Positions 37,534 through 46,661 are shown, counted from the first letter of the stretch. The stretch is 64,000 bases of DNA from Sphingomonas phyllosphaerae (GCA_036946405.1 JAQIJC010000001.1:2363001-2427000), one strand, 5' to 3'. The notes: a model not told the origin generated them from the sequence alone. A program made the numbers and translations.

Positions 37534-39065
37534 CCGCCCGCGAGCATCATGCCCGCGACGCCTGCCAGCATGCCGAGCGTGCCGACCAGCGCATAGCGCC
37601 ACCCGCCACCGACACGGACGCGTTCGATCTCGCGCAGCGGCGGGCGCGGCGGTGCGCCGCCGGGGGCAGGGAAGCGCGCCTCGATCCGCCGCACCAGCTC
37701 GGGCAGCCGCGCCAGCGTCCGCACGTCCGCGACCAGCCGGTCGGCGATCGCCGCTTCGGGGCCGAGTTCGGTCCGGATCCAGTCCTCGACCAGCGGCGCG
37801 GCGGTCACCCACAGATTGATGTCGGGATCGAGCCCGGTCGCGACACCCTCCACCATCACCATCGTCTTTTGCAGCAGCAGCAGGTGCGGCTGCGTCACCA
37901 TATCGAAATCGCGGGTGATCCCGAACAGCCCGTCGAGCATCATCCCGATCGACATGTCCTTGACCGGCAGCCCGCGCATCGGCTCGCCGACCGCCCGCAG
38001 CGCGGTCGCGAATTCCTCGACGCTGTGGTGCGAAGGGACATATTGCGCCTCGAAATGGATCTCGGCGACGCGGCGGTAATTGCCGGTGATCAGGCCGTAG
38101 AGGATCTCGGCGAGCCAGACCCGTGCACGTCGGTCGATCCGCCCCATGATCCCGAAGTCGATCGCGGCGACGCAATTGCCCGGCAATGCGAACAGATTGC
38201 CCTGGTGCATGTCGGCATGGAAGAAGCCGTCGGCGATCGCCTGCCGCAGGAAGGCATGGACCAGCACGCGCGCCAGCTCGGGCAGGTCATAGCCTGCCGC
38301 GACCAGCGCTTTGCGGTCGGACAATTTGATGCCGTCGATCCATTCGATCGTCAGCACCTCGCCGGTGGTGCGCGCCCAATCGACCGCGGGGACGAAGAAG
38401 TTGCGCTCCGAGGTCATCGTCTCGGCCAGCTCGGACGCCGACGCCGCCTCGCGGGTGAAGTTCAGTTCGCGCGCGGTCCAGCGCTTGAACGTCTCGATGA
38501 CCAGACGCGGCTGGAGCCGGGCGATCTCGCCGCCCATCGGCTCGATCTGCGCCGCCGCCCATTCATAGGTTTCGATCGCGCGCGCGAAATCGTCTTCGAC
38601 GCCGGGGCGCAGCACCTTGACTGCGACTCGCCGCCCGTCGGTGGTGACCGCGCGATGTACCTGCGCGATCGACGCCGCGCCGACCGGCACCTCGTCGATC
38701 TCGCTGAACAACGTTTCCAGCGGGCGGCCGAAGCTGCCGCGCATCGTCTGCGCGATCGTCGCATAGGGGACGGGTGGCACCGCGTCCTGCAACCGCAACA
38801 GGTCTGCCGCCGCCGCCTCGCCGACCAGATCGGGGCGGGTGGCGAGCGTCTGGCCGAACTTGATTGCCGCCGGCCCCAGCGCCTCGAACGCATCGGCATA
38901 GCGCGGCACCTCGGGCACGCGCGCACCCAGCCGCGCCACCCGCAGCAGACGGCGCAACCGCGGCGGCGTATTGAGGTCGCGCTCCAGCCCGCGCAGCGCA
39001 CCATGGCGCGCCAGCGTCCGCCCCCATTTCAGGAGCCGCCAGGTGTGGACGAGCGAGGAGGTCAA
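37527..39065 (-). CDS. ubiB: Ubiquinone biosynthesis regulatory kinase-like protein UbiB
   Basis: Atypical protein-kinase-like ATPase needed for ubiquinone synthesis, associated with the inner membrane. The 512 residues contain the ADCK signature ALGPAAIKFGQTLATRPDL (KxGQ), VGAASIAQVHRA, the lysine in VAVKVLRPGV, and DGFFHADMHQGNLF and AAIDFGIMGR for metal binding. The C terminus ends in a hydrophobic helix (YALVGTLGMLAGVAGMMLAG). The start appears to be TTG at 39065, overlapping the ubiE stop in TTGA; no ATG or GTG is suitably placed and the N terminus MTSSLVHTWRLLKWGRTLA is family-like. Confidence 0.95.
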   Translation of the reverse strand: MTSSLVHTWRLLKWGRTLARHGALRGLERDLNTPPRLRRLLRVARLGARVPEVPRYADAFEALGPAAIKFGQTLATRPDLVGEAAAADLLRLQDAVPPVPYATIAQTMRGSFGRPLETLFSEIDEVPVGAASIAQVHRAVTTDGRRVAVKVLRPGVEDDFARAIETYEWAAAQIEPMGGEIARLQPRLVIETFKRWTARELNFTREAASASELAETMTSERNFFVPAVDWARTTGEVLTIEWIDGIKLSDRKALVAAGYDLPELARVLVHAFLRQAIADGFFHADMHQGNLFALPGNCVAAIDFGIMGRIDRRARVWLAEILYGLITGNYRRVAEIHFEAQYVPSHHSVEEFATALRAVGEPMRGLPVKDMSIGMMLDGLFGITRDFDMVTQPHLLLLQKTMVMVEGVATGLDPDINLWVTAAPLVEDWIRTELGPEAAIADRLVADVRTLARLPELVRRIEARFPAPGGAPPRPPLREIERVRVGGGWRYALVGTLGMLAGVAGMMLAGGW

Positions 39066-39793
39066 ATCTTCCAGCCGCTGTGGATCGCGACCAGCCCACC
39101 CATGATCGGCTCGACCTTCGTCTGAACGAACCCGGCGTCGGCGACCATTCGCTCGAACGTCGGCATGTCCGGGAAGCGGCGGATCGACTCGATCAGGTAG
39201 CGGTAGCTGTCGGCATCGTTGGCCAGCAGCTGCCCAAGCTTCGGCACCAGATGGTGCGAATAGGCGTCATAGACCTCGGCGAACCCCGGCCAGACGTTGG
39301 TCGAGAATTCGAGGCAGAAGAACCGTCCCCCGCGGCGCAGCACGCGATGCGCCTCGCGGAGCGCCTTGGGGATATCGGTGACGTTCCGGATCCCGAACGC
39401 GATCGTATAGGCGTCGAAGAAGCGATCCGGAAAGGTCAGCGTCTCGGCATTGGCCTCGGTCCACACCAGCCCGTCGATCCCGCGCTGCTGCGCGCGGCCG
39501 ATCCCGACCTCCAGCATCTCCGGATTGATGTCCGCGACCGTCACAGAGGCGCCGCCTTCGGCGAGGCGAAAGGCGATGTCGCCGGTGCCGCCGGCCATGT
39601 CGAGGATCTGCTCGCCCGCACGCGGCTTCACGCGCCGCACGAAGCGGTCCTTCCACAGCCGGTGCATGCCCCCGGACATGGCGTCGTTCATCAGGTCGTA
39701 GCGGCTGGCGACATTGGAGAAGACCCCGCGTACGCGGGCGGTCTTCTCGGTCGGGGTGACGTCTTCGTAGCCGAAGGAGACGGTTTCGCTCAT
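39062..39793 (-). CDS. ubiE: Demethylmenaquinone / 2-methoxy-6-polyprenyl-1,4-benzoquinol C-methyltransferase
   Basis: C-methylation step of ubiquinone synthesis. The 243 residues have VFSNVASRYDLMNDAMSGGM, LDMAGGTGDIAFRL (SAM motif), AFGIRNVTDIPKALREAHRV and the C-terminal MGGLVAIHSGWK, diagnostic of UbiE. ATG 39793 gives the usual start (MSETVSFGYEDV). It heads a seven-gene minus-strand series running to 33753 and is divergent from mutM with 46 bp between starts. Confidence 0.97.
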   Translation of the reverse strand: MSETVSFGYEDVTPTEKTARVRGVFSNVASRYDLMNDAMSGGMHRLWKDRFVRRVKPRAGEQILDMAGGTGDIAFRLAEGGASVTVADINPEMLEVGIGRAQQRGIDGLVWTEANAETLTFPDRFFDAYTIAFGIRNVTDIPKALREAHRVLRRGGRFFCLEFSTNVWPGFAEVYDAYSHHLVPKLGQLLANDADSYRYLIESIRRFPDMPTFERMVADAGFVQTKVEPIMGGLVAIHSGWKI

Positions 39794-39839
39794 GGCGCTC
39801 GCTCTAGCCGCCATGATAGCGAGCGGCTAGAGGGCAGAC

Positions 39840-40655
39840 ATGCCGGAATTGCCAGAGGTTGAAACCACCGTGCGGGGCCTGCGCCCGGTGCTGGAAGGCG
39901 AGGTGCTGACCCGTGTCGAGCCGCGCCGCGACGATCTACGCCGCGCCTTTCCCGCCGACCTGCGCCAGCGGCTGACCGGGGCGCGCGTCACTGGGCTGCG
40001 GCGGCGCGCCAAATATGGCGTGATCGACACCGATCGCGATGATTCGCTGATCTTCCACCTCGGCATGTCCGGACGCTGGCGCGTCGATCCGACCGAGTTG
40101 TTGCCACACGACCATCTCGTGCTCGCGACCGGAGCGGGGCGGGTGCTGGCGCTCAACGACCCGCGGCGCTTCGGCTCGGTCGACCTGCTGCCTACCGCCG
40201 AGATAGCGGACTTTCCGGCGTTCCGCCTGCTCGGCCCCGAGCCGCTGGGCGCGGATTTCACGGCCGAGCACCTGCGGCTCGCGCTGGCCGGGCGACGGCT
40301 GTCGATCAAGCTCGCGCTGCTCGACCAGCGGATCGTCGCCGGGCTCGGCAACATCTACGTGTGCGAGGCGCTGTACGACGCGCGCATCGATCCGCACACC
40401 CCCGCCGGGTCGCTCGACGCGCCGGCGCTCGCGCGGTTGGTGCCTGCGGTCCAGCTGGTGCTGGAGGCGGCGATCAAGGCGGGCGGCTCGACGCTGCGCG
40501 ATTATGCGCGGCCGGACGGCGATCTGGGCTATTTCTCGAAGCAATTCGCGGTCTACGGTCGTGCCGGCGAGCCGTGCGCGTGCGGCGGTACGGTGGAGCG
40601 CTATGCCGAGGGCGGACGCTCGACCTTCTGGTGTCCGCGCTGCCAGCGGAGTTGA
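39840..40655 (+). CDS. mutM: Formamidopyrimidine-DNA glycosylase
   Basis: Base-excision repair of 8-oxoguanine and formamidopyrimidines, with AP lyase activity. The 271 residues begin [14 protein letters not shown], with the catalytic N-terminal proline exposed after Met removal and Glu next to it. Further hallmarks are the lysine in [27 protein letters not shown] and the C-terminal zinc finger [10 protein letters not shown]...CPRC. Its stop codon falls inside the -35 box of the rpsT promoter. Confidence 0.98.
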   Translation: MPELPEVETTVRGLRPVLEGEVLTRVEPRRDDLRRAFPADLRQRLTGARVTGLRRRAKYGVIDTDRDDSLIFHLGMSGRWRVDPTELLPHDHLVLATGAGRVLALNDPRRFGSVDLLPTAEIADFPAFRLLGPEPLGADFTAEHLRLALAGRRLSIKLALLDQRIVAGLGNIYVCEALYDARIDPHTPAGSLDAPALARLVPAVQLVLEAAIKAGGSTLRDYARPDGDLGYFSKQFAVYGRAGEPCACGGTVERYAEGGRSTFWCPRCQRS

Positions 40656-40680
40656 CGCTGGTGCGTGGCCGGGCTATGGG
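40652..40680 (+). promoter_or_regulatory. Promoter of rpsT
   Basis: ttgacg (40652-40657) and tatggg (40675-40680) are spaced by exactly 17 bases, a good sigma-70 pair. The -35 box contains the mutM stop codon. It predicts a leader of about 65 bases before the rpsT start. Confidence 0.7.
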
Positions 40681-40752
40681 CCGCGCCTTACGAGGGTGCA
40701 GGGCTTACCCAGCGCCTTTTTCCATCGATTCGAAACTTATCAGAGGACGTTC

Positions 40753-41016
40753 ATGGCGAACACGCCGCAAGCCAAGAAGCGCATCCGCCGCAACCAGCGC
40801 CGGGCCGAGATCAACGGTGCCCGTGTGGGCCGTATCCGTACCTTCGTGAAGAAGGTCGAGGCCGCGCTGGCAGCGGGTGACAAGACCGCGGCGACGACCG
40901 CGCTGGCAGCGGCGCAGCCGGAGATGCAGCGCGGCGTGGCGAAGGGTGTCCTTCACCGCAACACCGCCTCGCGCAAGTTCTCGCGTCTGACCAAGCGGGT
41001 TGCCGCGCTGGCCTGA
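40753..41016 (+). CDS. rpsT: 30S ribosomal protein S20
   Basis: Primary 16S rRNA-binding protein of the small subunit. The 87 residues are rich in Lys, Arg and Ala and start [20 protein letters not shown], ending [20 protein letters not shown], fully typical. It has its own promoter and a strong terminator at 41044-41075. rpsT directly before dnaA is a common alphaproteobacterial arrangement. Confidence 0.98.
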   Translation: MANTPQAKKRIRRNQRRAEINGARVGRIRTFVKKVEAALAAGDKTAATTALAAAQPEMQRGVAKGVLHRNTASRKFSRLTKRVAALA

Positions 41017-41043
41017 TCGCCGGCGACAACACGGACGACATCG

Positions 41044-41075
41044 ACGCCCGTCGGGTTTGCCCGGCGGGCGTTTTT
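41044..41075 (+). terminator. Rho-independent terminator of rpsT
   Basis: A 12-bp stem (acgcccgtcggg with cccggcgggcgt, one G-T pair) and a tttg loop followed by five T residues, 27 bp after the rpsT stop. Confidence 0.93.
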
Positions 41076-41447
41076 GCGTGTGCGATCAGCCGCCTCAGGA
41101 ACAAAACAGCACCTCTCCAAAAGGCTTGGAATTCCTGCGATTCGCGTATGGCGACTTTCGATGATCTCCAAAATACCCTAGAGATATCAATGGCTTACGA
41201 GATTTATGACGCATTTGTGCCGCTGGCGACGAGTCAATCCGCTTTATTTCGGGATCGTACCCGTTCGCGGGCTTGATCGACTCACCCGCCTGTTCCTAAT
41301 CCTCTCGAACCGCGCCGCCGTCCGTGCTGCGCGGCACAAGGACAATGTCTGGAAGCCTACGCGCTAGGGGCCGCGGGCGGGGGGACGTTTGACTTTTTGA
41401 ATGCGCGGGCCGCGAACCATGTGGTTGCGGCAACAGGAGAATTGTGC
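41076..41447 (+). promoter_or_regulatory. Long leader region upstream of dnaA
   Basis: About 370 bp without a gene, noticeably more AT-rich than the rest of the window (for example tatcaatggcttacgagat). It must hold the dnaA promoter. Three GANTC sites, the target of the cell-cycle methylase CcrM, lie at 41139, 41231 and 41279. A weak promoter-like pair is ttgatc at 41273 with ctaatc at 41296. I see no clear TTATCCACA-type DnaA boxes, so I do not call it an origin. Confidence 0.5.
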
Positions 41448-42842
41448 GTGGCGCCGATGGTCGAAGCCGATGACGGGTTGAGCGAACTGGCCCGGGCCTG
41501 GGCCCGGGTCCGCGCCAACCTGCGCCGCTCGGCCGGTGCACGCGTGTTCGATCAATGGCTTGCTCCGATTGCGCTGGCGGATGGCGACGACGCGCTGGAC
41601 GTGCGGCTCACCGCGCCCTCGGCGTTCATGACCAACTGGGTCAAGAGCCACTATGCGGATCGGCTGGTGCACGAGTTCCGCACCGTGTTGCCGGGCGTGC
41701 GCAGCGTCGCGATCGACACCGCGGTGCGGCCTGCTGCACCGGTGGTGCTTGCCGCGCCCGTCGCCGCCGTGACAGCCCTGCCGACCGCTGAGCCTGTCGC
41801 CCATACGGTCACCGCCGAGCGGCCGTCGCTCGATCCGCGGCTGACCTTCGAGCGTTTCGTCGCGGACGCATCGAACATGGTGGCGCTGAACGCCGCGCAG
41901 GCGCTGGCAGCGCCGGGCGCGGTACGCTTCAGCCCGTTGTTCCTCCATGGCGGCACCGGCCAGGGCAAAACCCACCTGCTCAACGCAATCGCGCATCGCT
42001 TCCTCGCGGATCACCCGCAAGCACGCGTGATGCTGATGTCGGCCGAGCGCTTCATGTTCGAGTTCGTCGCCGCGATGCGCGCGCGCGACACGTTCGCGTT
42101 CAAGGCCAAGCTGCGCAGCTGCGACCTGCTGCTGATCGACGACCTGCAGTTCATCGCCGGCAAGGACGTCACGCAGGACGAGTTCTTCCACACCGTCAAC
42201 GAGATCATGGCGGCGGGCAAGCGGCTGGTGATCGCCGCTGACCGCGCACCGCAAACGCTGGACGGCATCGAGCCGCGCATCCTCGGCCGGCTCGGATCGG
42301 GGCTGGTGGTCGATATCCGTCCGTCATCGCCCGAGCTACGCCACGCCGTGCTCGCCCGGCGGGTCGCCGAAATGCCCGACACACGGGTGCCCGGCGACGT
42401 GCTCGACCTGCTGGCCGCACGTATCAGCTCCAGCATTCGCGAGCTGGAGGGCGCGCTGACCCGCGTCACCGCCTATGCGATGCTGACCGGCCAGGCGATC
42501 GACCTCGACTTCGCGACGCAGACGCTGGGCGACATGCTCCGCGGGCACCAGCGGCGCGTGACGATCGACCAGATCCAGAAGCTGGTCTGCGAGCATTTCG
42601 AGCTGAAGCCGCTCGATCTGCTCTCCGCCCGCCGCGCGCGTGCGGTGGCGCGCCCGCGGCAGATTGCCATGTATCTTGCCAAGCGGCTCACCACGCGGTC
42701 GCTGCCTGAGATCGGGCGCAAGTTCGGCGGCCGCGATCACTCGACGGTAATCCACGCCGTCCGCCGCATCGAGGCGTTGCGCGACAGCGACCGTGAGGTC
42801 GATCAGGCGGTACATATGTTGCTGGGGCAGCTTGAGGCTTGA
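41448..42842 (+). CDS. dnaA: Chromosomal replication initiator protein DnaA
   Basis: AAA+ ATPase that opens the replication origin. With the GTG at 41448 it has 464 residues: domain I (LARAWARVRANLRRSAGARVFDQW is split here as LARAWARVRANLRR and VFDQWLAPI), a short Ala/Val/Pro-rich linker, an AAA+ domain with Walker A HGGTGQGKTHLL and Walker B LLLIDDLQFIAGK, and domain IV with the DnaA signature GGRDHSTVIHAVRRIE. The start is chosen because aggaga at 41435-41440 lies 7 bases before GTG 41448; a TTG at 41397 and an ATG at 41457 are alternatives. A hairpin follows the stop. Confidence 0.95.
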   Translation: MAPMVEADDGLSELARAWARVRANLRRSAGARVFDQWLAPIALADGDDALDVRLTAPSAFMTNWVKSHYADRLVHEFRTVLPGVRSVAIDTAVRPAAPVVLAAPVAAVTALPTAEPVAHTVTAERPSLDPRLTFERFVADASNMVALNAAQALAAPGAVRFSPLFLHGGTGQGKTHLLNAIAHRFLADHPQARVMLMSAERFMFEFVAAMRARDTFAFKAKLRSCDLLLIDDLQFIAGKDVTQDEFFHTVNEIMAAGKRLVIAADRAPQTLDGIEPRILGRLGSGLVVDIRPSSPELRHAVLARRVAEMPDTRVPGDVLDLLAARISSSIRELEGALTRVTAYAMLTGQAIDLDFATQTLGDMLRGHQRRVTIDQIQKLVCEHFELKPLDLLSARRARAVARPRQIAMYLAKRLTTRSLPEIGRKFGGRDHSTVIHAVRRIEALRDSDREVDQAVHMLLGQLEA

Positions 42843-42856
42843 GCCTTTTGATGACG

Positions 42857-42876
42857 ACCCGGGCGTGAACCCGGGT
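42857..42876. terminator. Hairpin between the convergent dnaA and pspC-like genes
   Basis: acccggg and cccgggt pair around a six-base loop 14 bp after the dnaA stop. No T run follows, so it is a weak or factor-assisted terminator at best; it could serve both strands. Confidence 0.4.
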
Positions 42877-42910
42877 GACGCTTCTTCGCAACGCCACCCC
42901 CGTCAAGCGG

Positions 42911-43198
42911 TCAGGCGGCCTGCCGATACTCATCCTCCCCGACCTCGTTTGCCGCTGCCACAGGGGCCTGTGTCGTCGCCGTGCGGACGCGATTGGGGAA
43001 CAGCAGCCGGCTGACGAGCACCAGCACCCCAAGCGCGGCATAGGTCAGCAGCACCTTCTCCAGCGAGAACAGCAACGCCACCGCGAAGCCGAGCCGAAGC
43101 CACAGCGGGTTGAAGCCGAAATCCTCGCCGAGCGCGGCGCACACGCCGAACAAATTGTCGCGGGGGGCAGCGGCGGGGGTGTCGATGTGGTCGGTCAT
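42911..43198 (-). CDS. PspC domain-containing small membrane protein
   Basis: A 95-residue protein with the PspC pattern: RDNLFGVCAALGEDFGFNPLWLRLGF followed (in two pieces) by hydrophobic AVALLFSLEKVLLTYAALGVLV. PspC domains occur in envelope-stress (phage-shock) proteins of the inner membrane. The polar C-terminal tail has no match I recognise. ATG 43198 is used (MTDHIDTPAAAP). No other psp genes are in the window, so it may act alone. It is 139 bp downstream of trpS on the same strand and convergent with dnaA. Confidence 0.85.
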   Translation of the reverse strand: MTDHIDTPAAAPRDNLFGVCAALGEDFGFNPLWLRLGFAVALLFSLEKVLLTYAALGVLVLVSRLLFPNRVRTATTQAPVAAANEVGEDEYRQAA

Positions 43199-43337
43199 GT
43201 CTCGCTCCGTTGTTACGGGATGCTCAGCAAGACCGATGCCAAATGGAAAAAAGCGCTGTTTTCGGCGCACTTTTCCGCCACGCCGTGGCGTGGATTGCCG
43301 AAGGTTGGCGCGCGACATGGCGTCGCGCGCCAGATGG

Positions 43338-44354
43338 TCAGATCAACAGCCCCATGGCCTCCTGCGCCCGGCGCAAGGTCGGCGCCGCCAGCGCGGCCGC
43401 ACGTCGGGCGCCGTCGCGCAGGATCGCGTCGATCGCACCGCGGTCGTTCAGCAGCCGCAGCATCTCGTCGCGGATCGGGCCGAGCTTCGCGACCGCCAGA
43501 TCGGCGAGATCGGGCTTGAACTGTCCGAAGCCCTTGCCCGCATAGTCCGACAGCACCGCGTCCGGGGTGCGGTCGGCGAGCGCCGCGAAGATCGTCAGCA
43601 GATTGCGCGCTTCCGCCCGCCCTTCCAGCTCGGCGATCGTCGCCGGCAACAGGTCGGGGTCGGTCTTGGCCTTGCGGAACTTGTCGGCGATCACCTCGTC
43701 ACTGTCGATCAGCTTGACCACCGATTGCTCGGACGGGTTCGACTTCGACATCTTCGCGCTCGCATCGCGCAGCGACATGATGCGCGGCGCGGCCTTGCTG
43801 ACCAACGGTTCGGGCAGCGTGAACAGCTCGGTCGCGTAATCGGTGTTGAATTTCGTCGCGATGTCGCGGGTCAGCTCCAGATGCTGCTTCTGGTCCTCGC
43901 CGACCGGAACGTGGGTCGAATTGTACAGCAGCACGTCGGCCGCCATCAGCACCGGATAATCGTACAGCCCGACCGACGCGCCTTCGCGGTTCTTGCCCGC
44001 CTTGTCCTTGAATTGCGTCATGCGATTGAGCCAGCCGACCCGCGCGACGTTGTTGAGCAGCCACGCCAATTCGGCATGGGCGGGGACGCGCGCCTGGTTG
44101 AACACGATCGAGCGCGCCGGATCGATCCCGGCAGCGATCAGCGTCGCGGTCATCTCGACGGTGTTGGCGGTCATCTCGGCGGGGGCGATGAACTCGGTCA
44201 GGCCGTGAAGGTCGGCGATGAAGTACATCGTCTCGCCGCCCGACGCCTGGATATCGTCCTGCATCGCCACCCATTGCTTCACCGCGCCGAGGTAATTGCC
44301 GAGGTGAAGATTGCCGGTCGGCTTGATGCCGGAAAGGACGCGCATATTGGTCAT
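43338..44354 (-). CDS. trpS: Tryptophanyl-tRNA synthetase
   Basis: Class I synthetase charging tRNA-Trp. The 338 residues contain the HIGH-equivalent PTGNLHLGNYLGA, the tryptophan pocket region YFIADLHGLTEF, and KMSKS within ASAKMSKSNPSEQ. The start ATG overlaps the murJ stop (TGATG); a second ATG three codons later (MRVLSGIKPTG) is also possible. Gene order secB, murJ, trpS on the minus strand. Confidence 0.97.
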   Translation of the reverse strand: MTNMRVLSGIKPTGNLHLGNYLGAVKQWVAMQDDIQASGGETMYFIADLHGLTEFIAPAEMTANTVEMTATLIAAGIDPARSIVFNQARVPAHAELAWLLNNVARVGWLNRMTQFKDKAGKNREGASVGLYDYPVLMAADVLLYNSTHVPVGEDQKQHLELTRDIATKFNTDYATELFTLPEPLVSKAAPRIMSLRDASAKMSKSNPSEQSVVKLIDSDEVIADKFRKAKTDPDLLPATIAELEGRAEARNLLTIFAALADRTPDAVLSDYAGKGFGQFKPDLADLAVAKLGPIRDEMLRLLNDRGAIDAILRDGARRAAALAAPTLRRAQEAMGLLI

Positions 44355-45940
44355 CAGGTGGAAGCTCTGCGACGAAGAACGGTTTTCAGATCGGCGAGGC
44401 GATACGCGCCGGTGACGACGCATGCCAGCGCATAGATGGCGACGCCCGCGCCGACGAGCACGATCAGCCCGGTCACCCGGACCGCCAGCGTGCCGGTGAG
44501 ATAGGGATCGACATACGGCGTCACGAGCAGCAGCGCCGCGCCCATCGACAAGGCCGCCAGTGCCAGCCGCGGCACCTTGCGCCTGACCTGCGGATCGAGC
44601 GCGAAATGCCCACGCCTTGCCAGAACGACATAGAGCGACACGACGTTGACCGTCGAGGCGAGCGCGGTCGCCAGCGGCGGGCCGATCTGCCCGATGTTCC
44701 AGTGCGCCAGCGTCGGGATCAGGATCAGATTGCCGACGAGGTTGATCGCGACCGAATAGAGCGCGAGCCGCACCGGCGTCTTCGTGTCGGCGCGCGCGTA
44801 GAAGCCCGGCGTCAGCACCTTGACCAGCACATAGCTCGGCAGTCCCAGCGAGAAGGCGGCGAGTGCCTGTGCCGCGCGCACTGTGTCGCCGCCATCGAAG
44901 GCGCCATGCTGAAACAGCCCACGGACGATCGGCTCGGCGGCGAACACGAACGCGGCGGTGGCGGGCAGGGTAAGGAACAGCGCGAGTTCGAGCCCGCGGT
45001 TCTGCGTCTCCATCGCCTCCGCCTCGCGTCCCTGCGACAGCAAGCGCGAGACGACCGGCAACAGGATCGTGCCGAGCCCAATCCCGATCAGGCCCAGCGG
45101 CAACTGGTTGAGCCGGTCGGCATAATAGATCGCCGAAATCGACCCCGCCGACAGCAGCCCGCCGGCCAGCGCGGTCGAGATCGCGAGATTGATCTGCGCC
45201 GCGCCCGCGCCGGTCGCCGCGGGGACGATCAGCTTCAGCATCTGCTTGACGTCGTCGTCGATACGCGGTCGGCGCAGCTTCAGGCTCACGCCCGCGCGCT
45301 GGCACGCCCACCAGAGCCAAGCGAGCTGCAATGCACCTCCGACCGTCACCGAGATCGCCTGCGCCCGCGCGGTCGCATAGGGGTCGCCGCCGTGAAAGAA
45401 GATCAGCGCGCCGACCATCGCGATGTTGAGCAGGATCGGCGCGGCGGCATTGACCCAGAAGCGATGCAGCGAGTTCAGGATGCCGCCGAGCAGCGACACC
45501 AGCGAGATCAGCAGCAGATAAGGGATGGTGAAGCGCGACAGCGTCACCGCAAAGGCGAATTGCTCGGCGGTCGGGTGCTGGCGGTCGAACCCGCCGGACA
45601 GCGCCCAGGTCAACGGCCATGCCGCTGCCAGCATCAGCGCGGTCATCGCCAGCAGCACCGGGAACAGCAGCGCCAGCGCGCGCTCGGCGAAGTCGACCCC
45701 GGCCGCGGTCCCACCGCCTTCCGCGACCTTGCGGTTGAACAACGGGATGAACGCCGCGGAGAAGGCACCTTCCGCGAACAGTGCGCGGAACATGTTCGGC
45801 AGCCGGAACGCGACGAAGAAGGCGTCCGACGCGAAACTCGCGCCGACATAGCTCGCCTGCAACGTGTCGCGGACCAGCGCCAGCACGCGGCTGACCAACG
45901 TCAGCCCGCCGATCGACCCCAAAGCGCGGGCGAGGTTCAT
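44354..45940 (-). CDS. murJ: Lipid II flippase MurJ (MviN)
   Basis: Moves lipid II across the inner membrane for peptidoglycan synthesis. The 528 residues have about 14 membrane helices and the family segments SRVLALVRDTLQASYVGA, FRLPNMFRALFAEGAFS, AGAAQINLAISTALA, YYADRLNQLPLGLIGIGLGT and KVLTPGFYARADTKTPVR. Length and start (MNLARALGSIGGLTLVSR) are typical. It lies 27 bp after secB and overlaps trpS by one base. Confidence 0.97.
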   Translation of the reverse strand: MNLARALGSIGGLTLVSRVLALVRDTLQASYVGASFASDAFFVAFRLPNMFRALFAEGAFSAAFIPLFNRKVAEGGGTAAGVDFAERALALLFPVLLAMTALMLAAAWPLTWALSGGFDRQHPTAEQFAFAVTLSRFTIPYLLLISLVSLLGGILNSLHRFWVNAAAPILLNIAMVGALIFFHGGDPYATARAQAISVTVGGALQLAWLWWACQRAGVSLKLRRPRIDDDVKQMLKLIVPAATGAGAAQINLAISTALAGGLLSAGSISAIYYADRLNQLPLGLIGIGLGTILLPVVSRLLSQGREAEAMETQNRGLELALFLTLPATAAFVFAAEPIVRGLFQHGAFDGGDTVRAAQALAAFSLGLPSYVLVKVLTPGFYARADTKTPVRLALYSVAINLVGNLILIPTLAHWNIGQIGPPLATALASTVNVVSLYVVLARRGHFALDPQVRRKVPRLALAALSMGAALLLVTPYVDPYLTGTLAVRVTGLIVLVGAGVAIYALACVVTGAYRLADLKTVLRRRAST

Positions 45941-45967
45941 CCGCCGATCCTCACCCGCGCGTGTGGC

Positions 45968-46471
45968 TTACGCCTGACCGGCGTCTTCGGCGCCGAACGA
46001 CACGCCCTGCGCCTGCGCCTGCTGGAGGAACAGCGCGTTGAAGTCGATCGGCTCCAGCAGCAGCGGCGGAAAGCCGCCGTCACGGATCGCATCGGCGACG
46101 ACGCGGCGCGCGAACGGGAAAAGCAGGCGCGGCCCTTCGCCGAGCAGGAACGGCTGGACGTGATCGGCCGGCACGTTGCGCAGCCCGAACAGCCCGGCAT
46201 AGGAAAGCTCGGCGATGAACGCGGTCTTGCCGCCGGTCGTCGCACGCACTTCGATCTTGAGCGTGACCTCGTGGACCTCGTCGGCGACCTGTGCCGCGCC
46301 GATGTCGAACTGGACGTTGATCTCGGGGGCCTGCGGCTCCTGATAGATCGCCGGCGCGTTCGGGTTCTCGAACGACAGGTCCTTCACATATTGCGAGATC
46401 AGCCCCGCGGCCGGCGCCGTGTCGGCACCGTTGGCGAGCGGTTCGCCGCCGGCATTGCCAAATTCGTCCAT
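45968..46471 (-). CDS. secB: Protein-export chaperone SecB
   Basis: Tetrameric cytoplasmic chaperone that keeps precursors unfolded and hands them to SecA. The 167 residues contain QYVKDLSFENPNAP, VHEVTLKIEVRA, AELSYAGLFGLRNVP and LLFPFARRVVADAIRDGGFP, followed by the C-terminal DFNALF segment; all are SecB hallmarks. It is divergent from the Tim44-like gene with about 190 bp between starts. Confidence 0.98.
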   Translation of the reverse strand: MDEFGNAGGEPLANGADTAPAAGLISQYVKDLSFENPNAPAIYQEPQAPEINVQFDIGAAQVADEVHEVTLKIEVRATTGGKTAFIAELSYAGLFGLRNVPADHVQPFLLGEGPRLLFPFARRVVADAIRDGGFPPLLLEPIDFNALFLQQAQAQGVSFGAEDAGQA

Positions 46472-46661
46472 CGTCCTACCCCTATCGTCAGGCCAGGCGC
46501 GCGCCGGTGCGGCGCTGCGCGGGAAAGTGTCGGGCGGTTAGCAGCGCCCCGCCGATGTGACAATCGCGGATGCGGCACGCGGCGGATACAATGCGGGACT
46601 TGGCGATTTGATGTTCGGTGCCCACGCGCCTATGTACGCACACCAGCTTACTGGAGTTGCC

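Noticed and set aside
40656-41447. Chromosomal origin of replication next to dnaA
   Set aside because: I found no group of DnaA boxes and no AT-rich unwinding element of the usual kind; dnaA is often away from the origin in alphaproteobacteria.
46557-46661. An N-terminal extension of the Tim44-like protein from GTG 46557
   Set aside because: It has no ribosome binding site, lies before the membrane helix that normally begins this family and occupies the likely secB/Tim44 promoter region.
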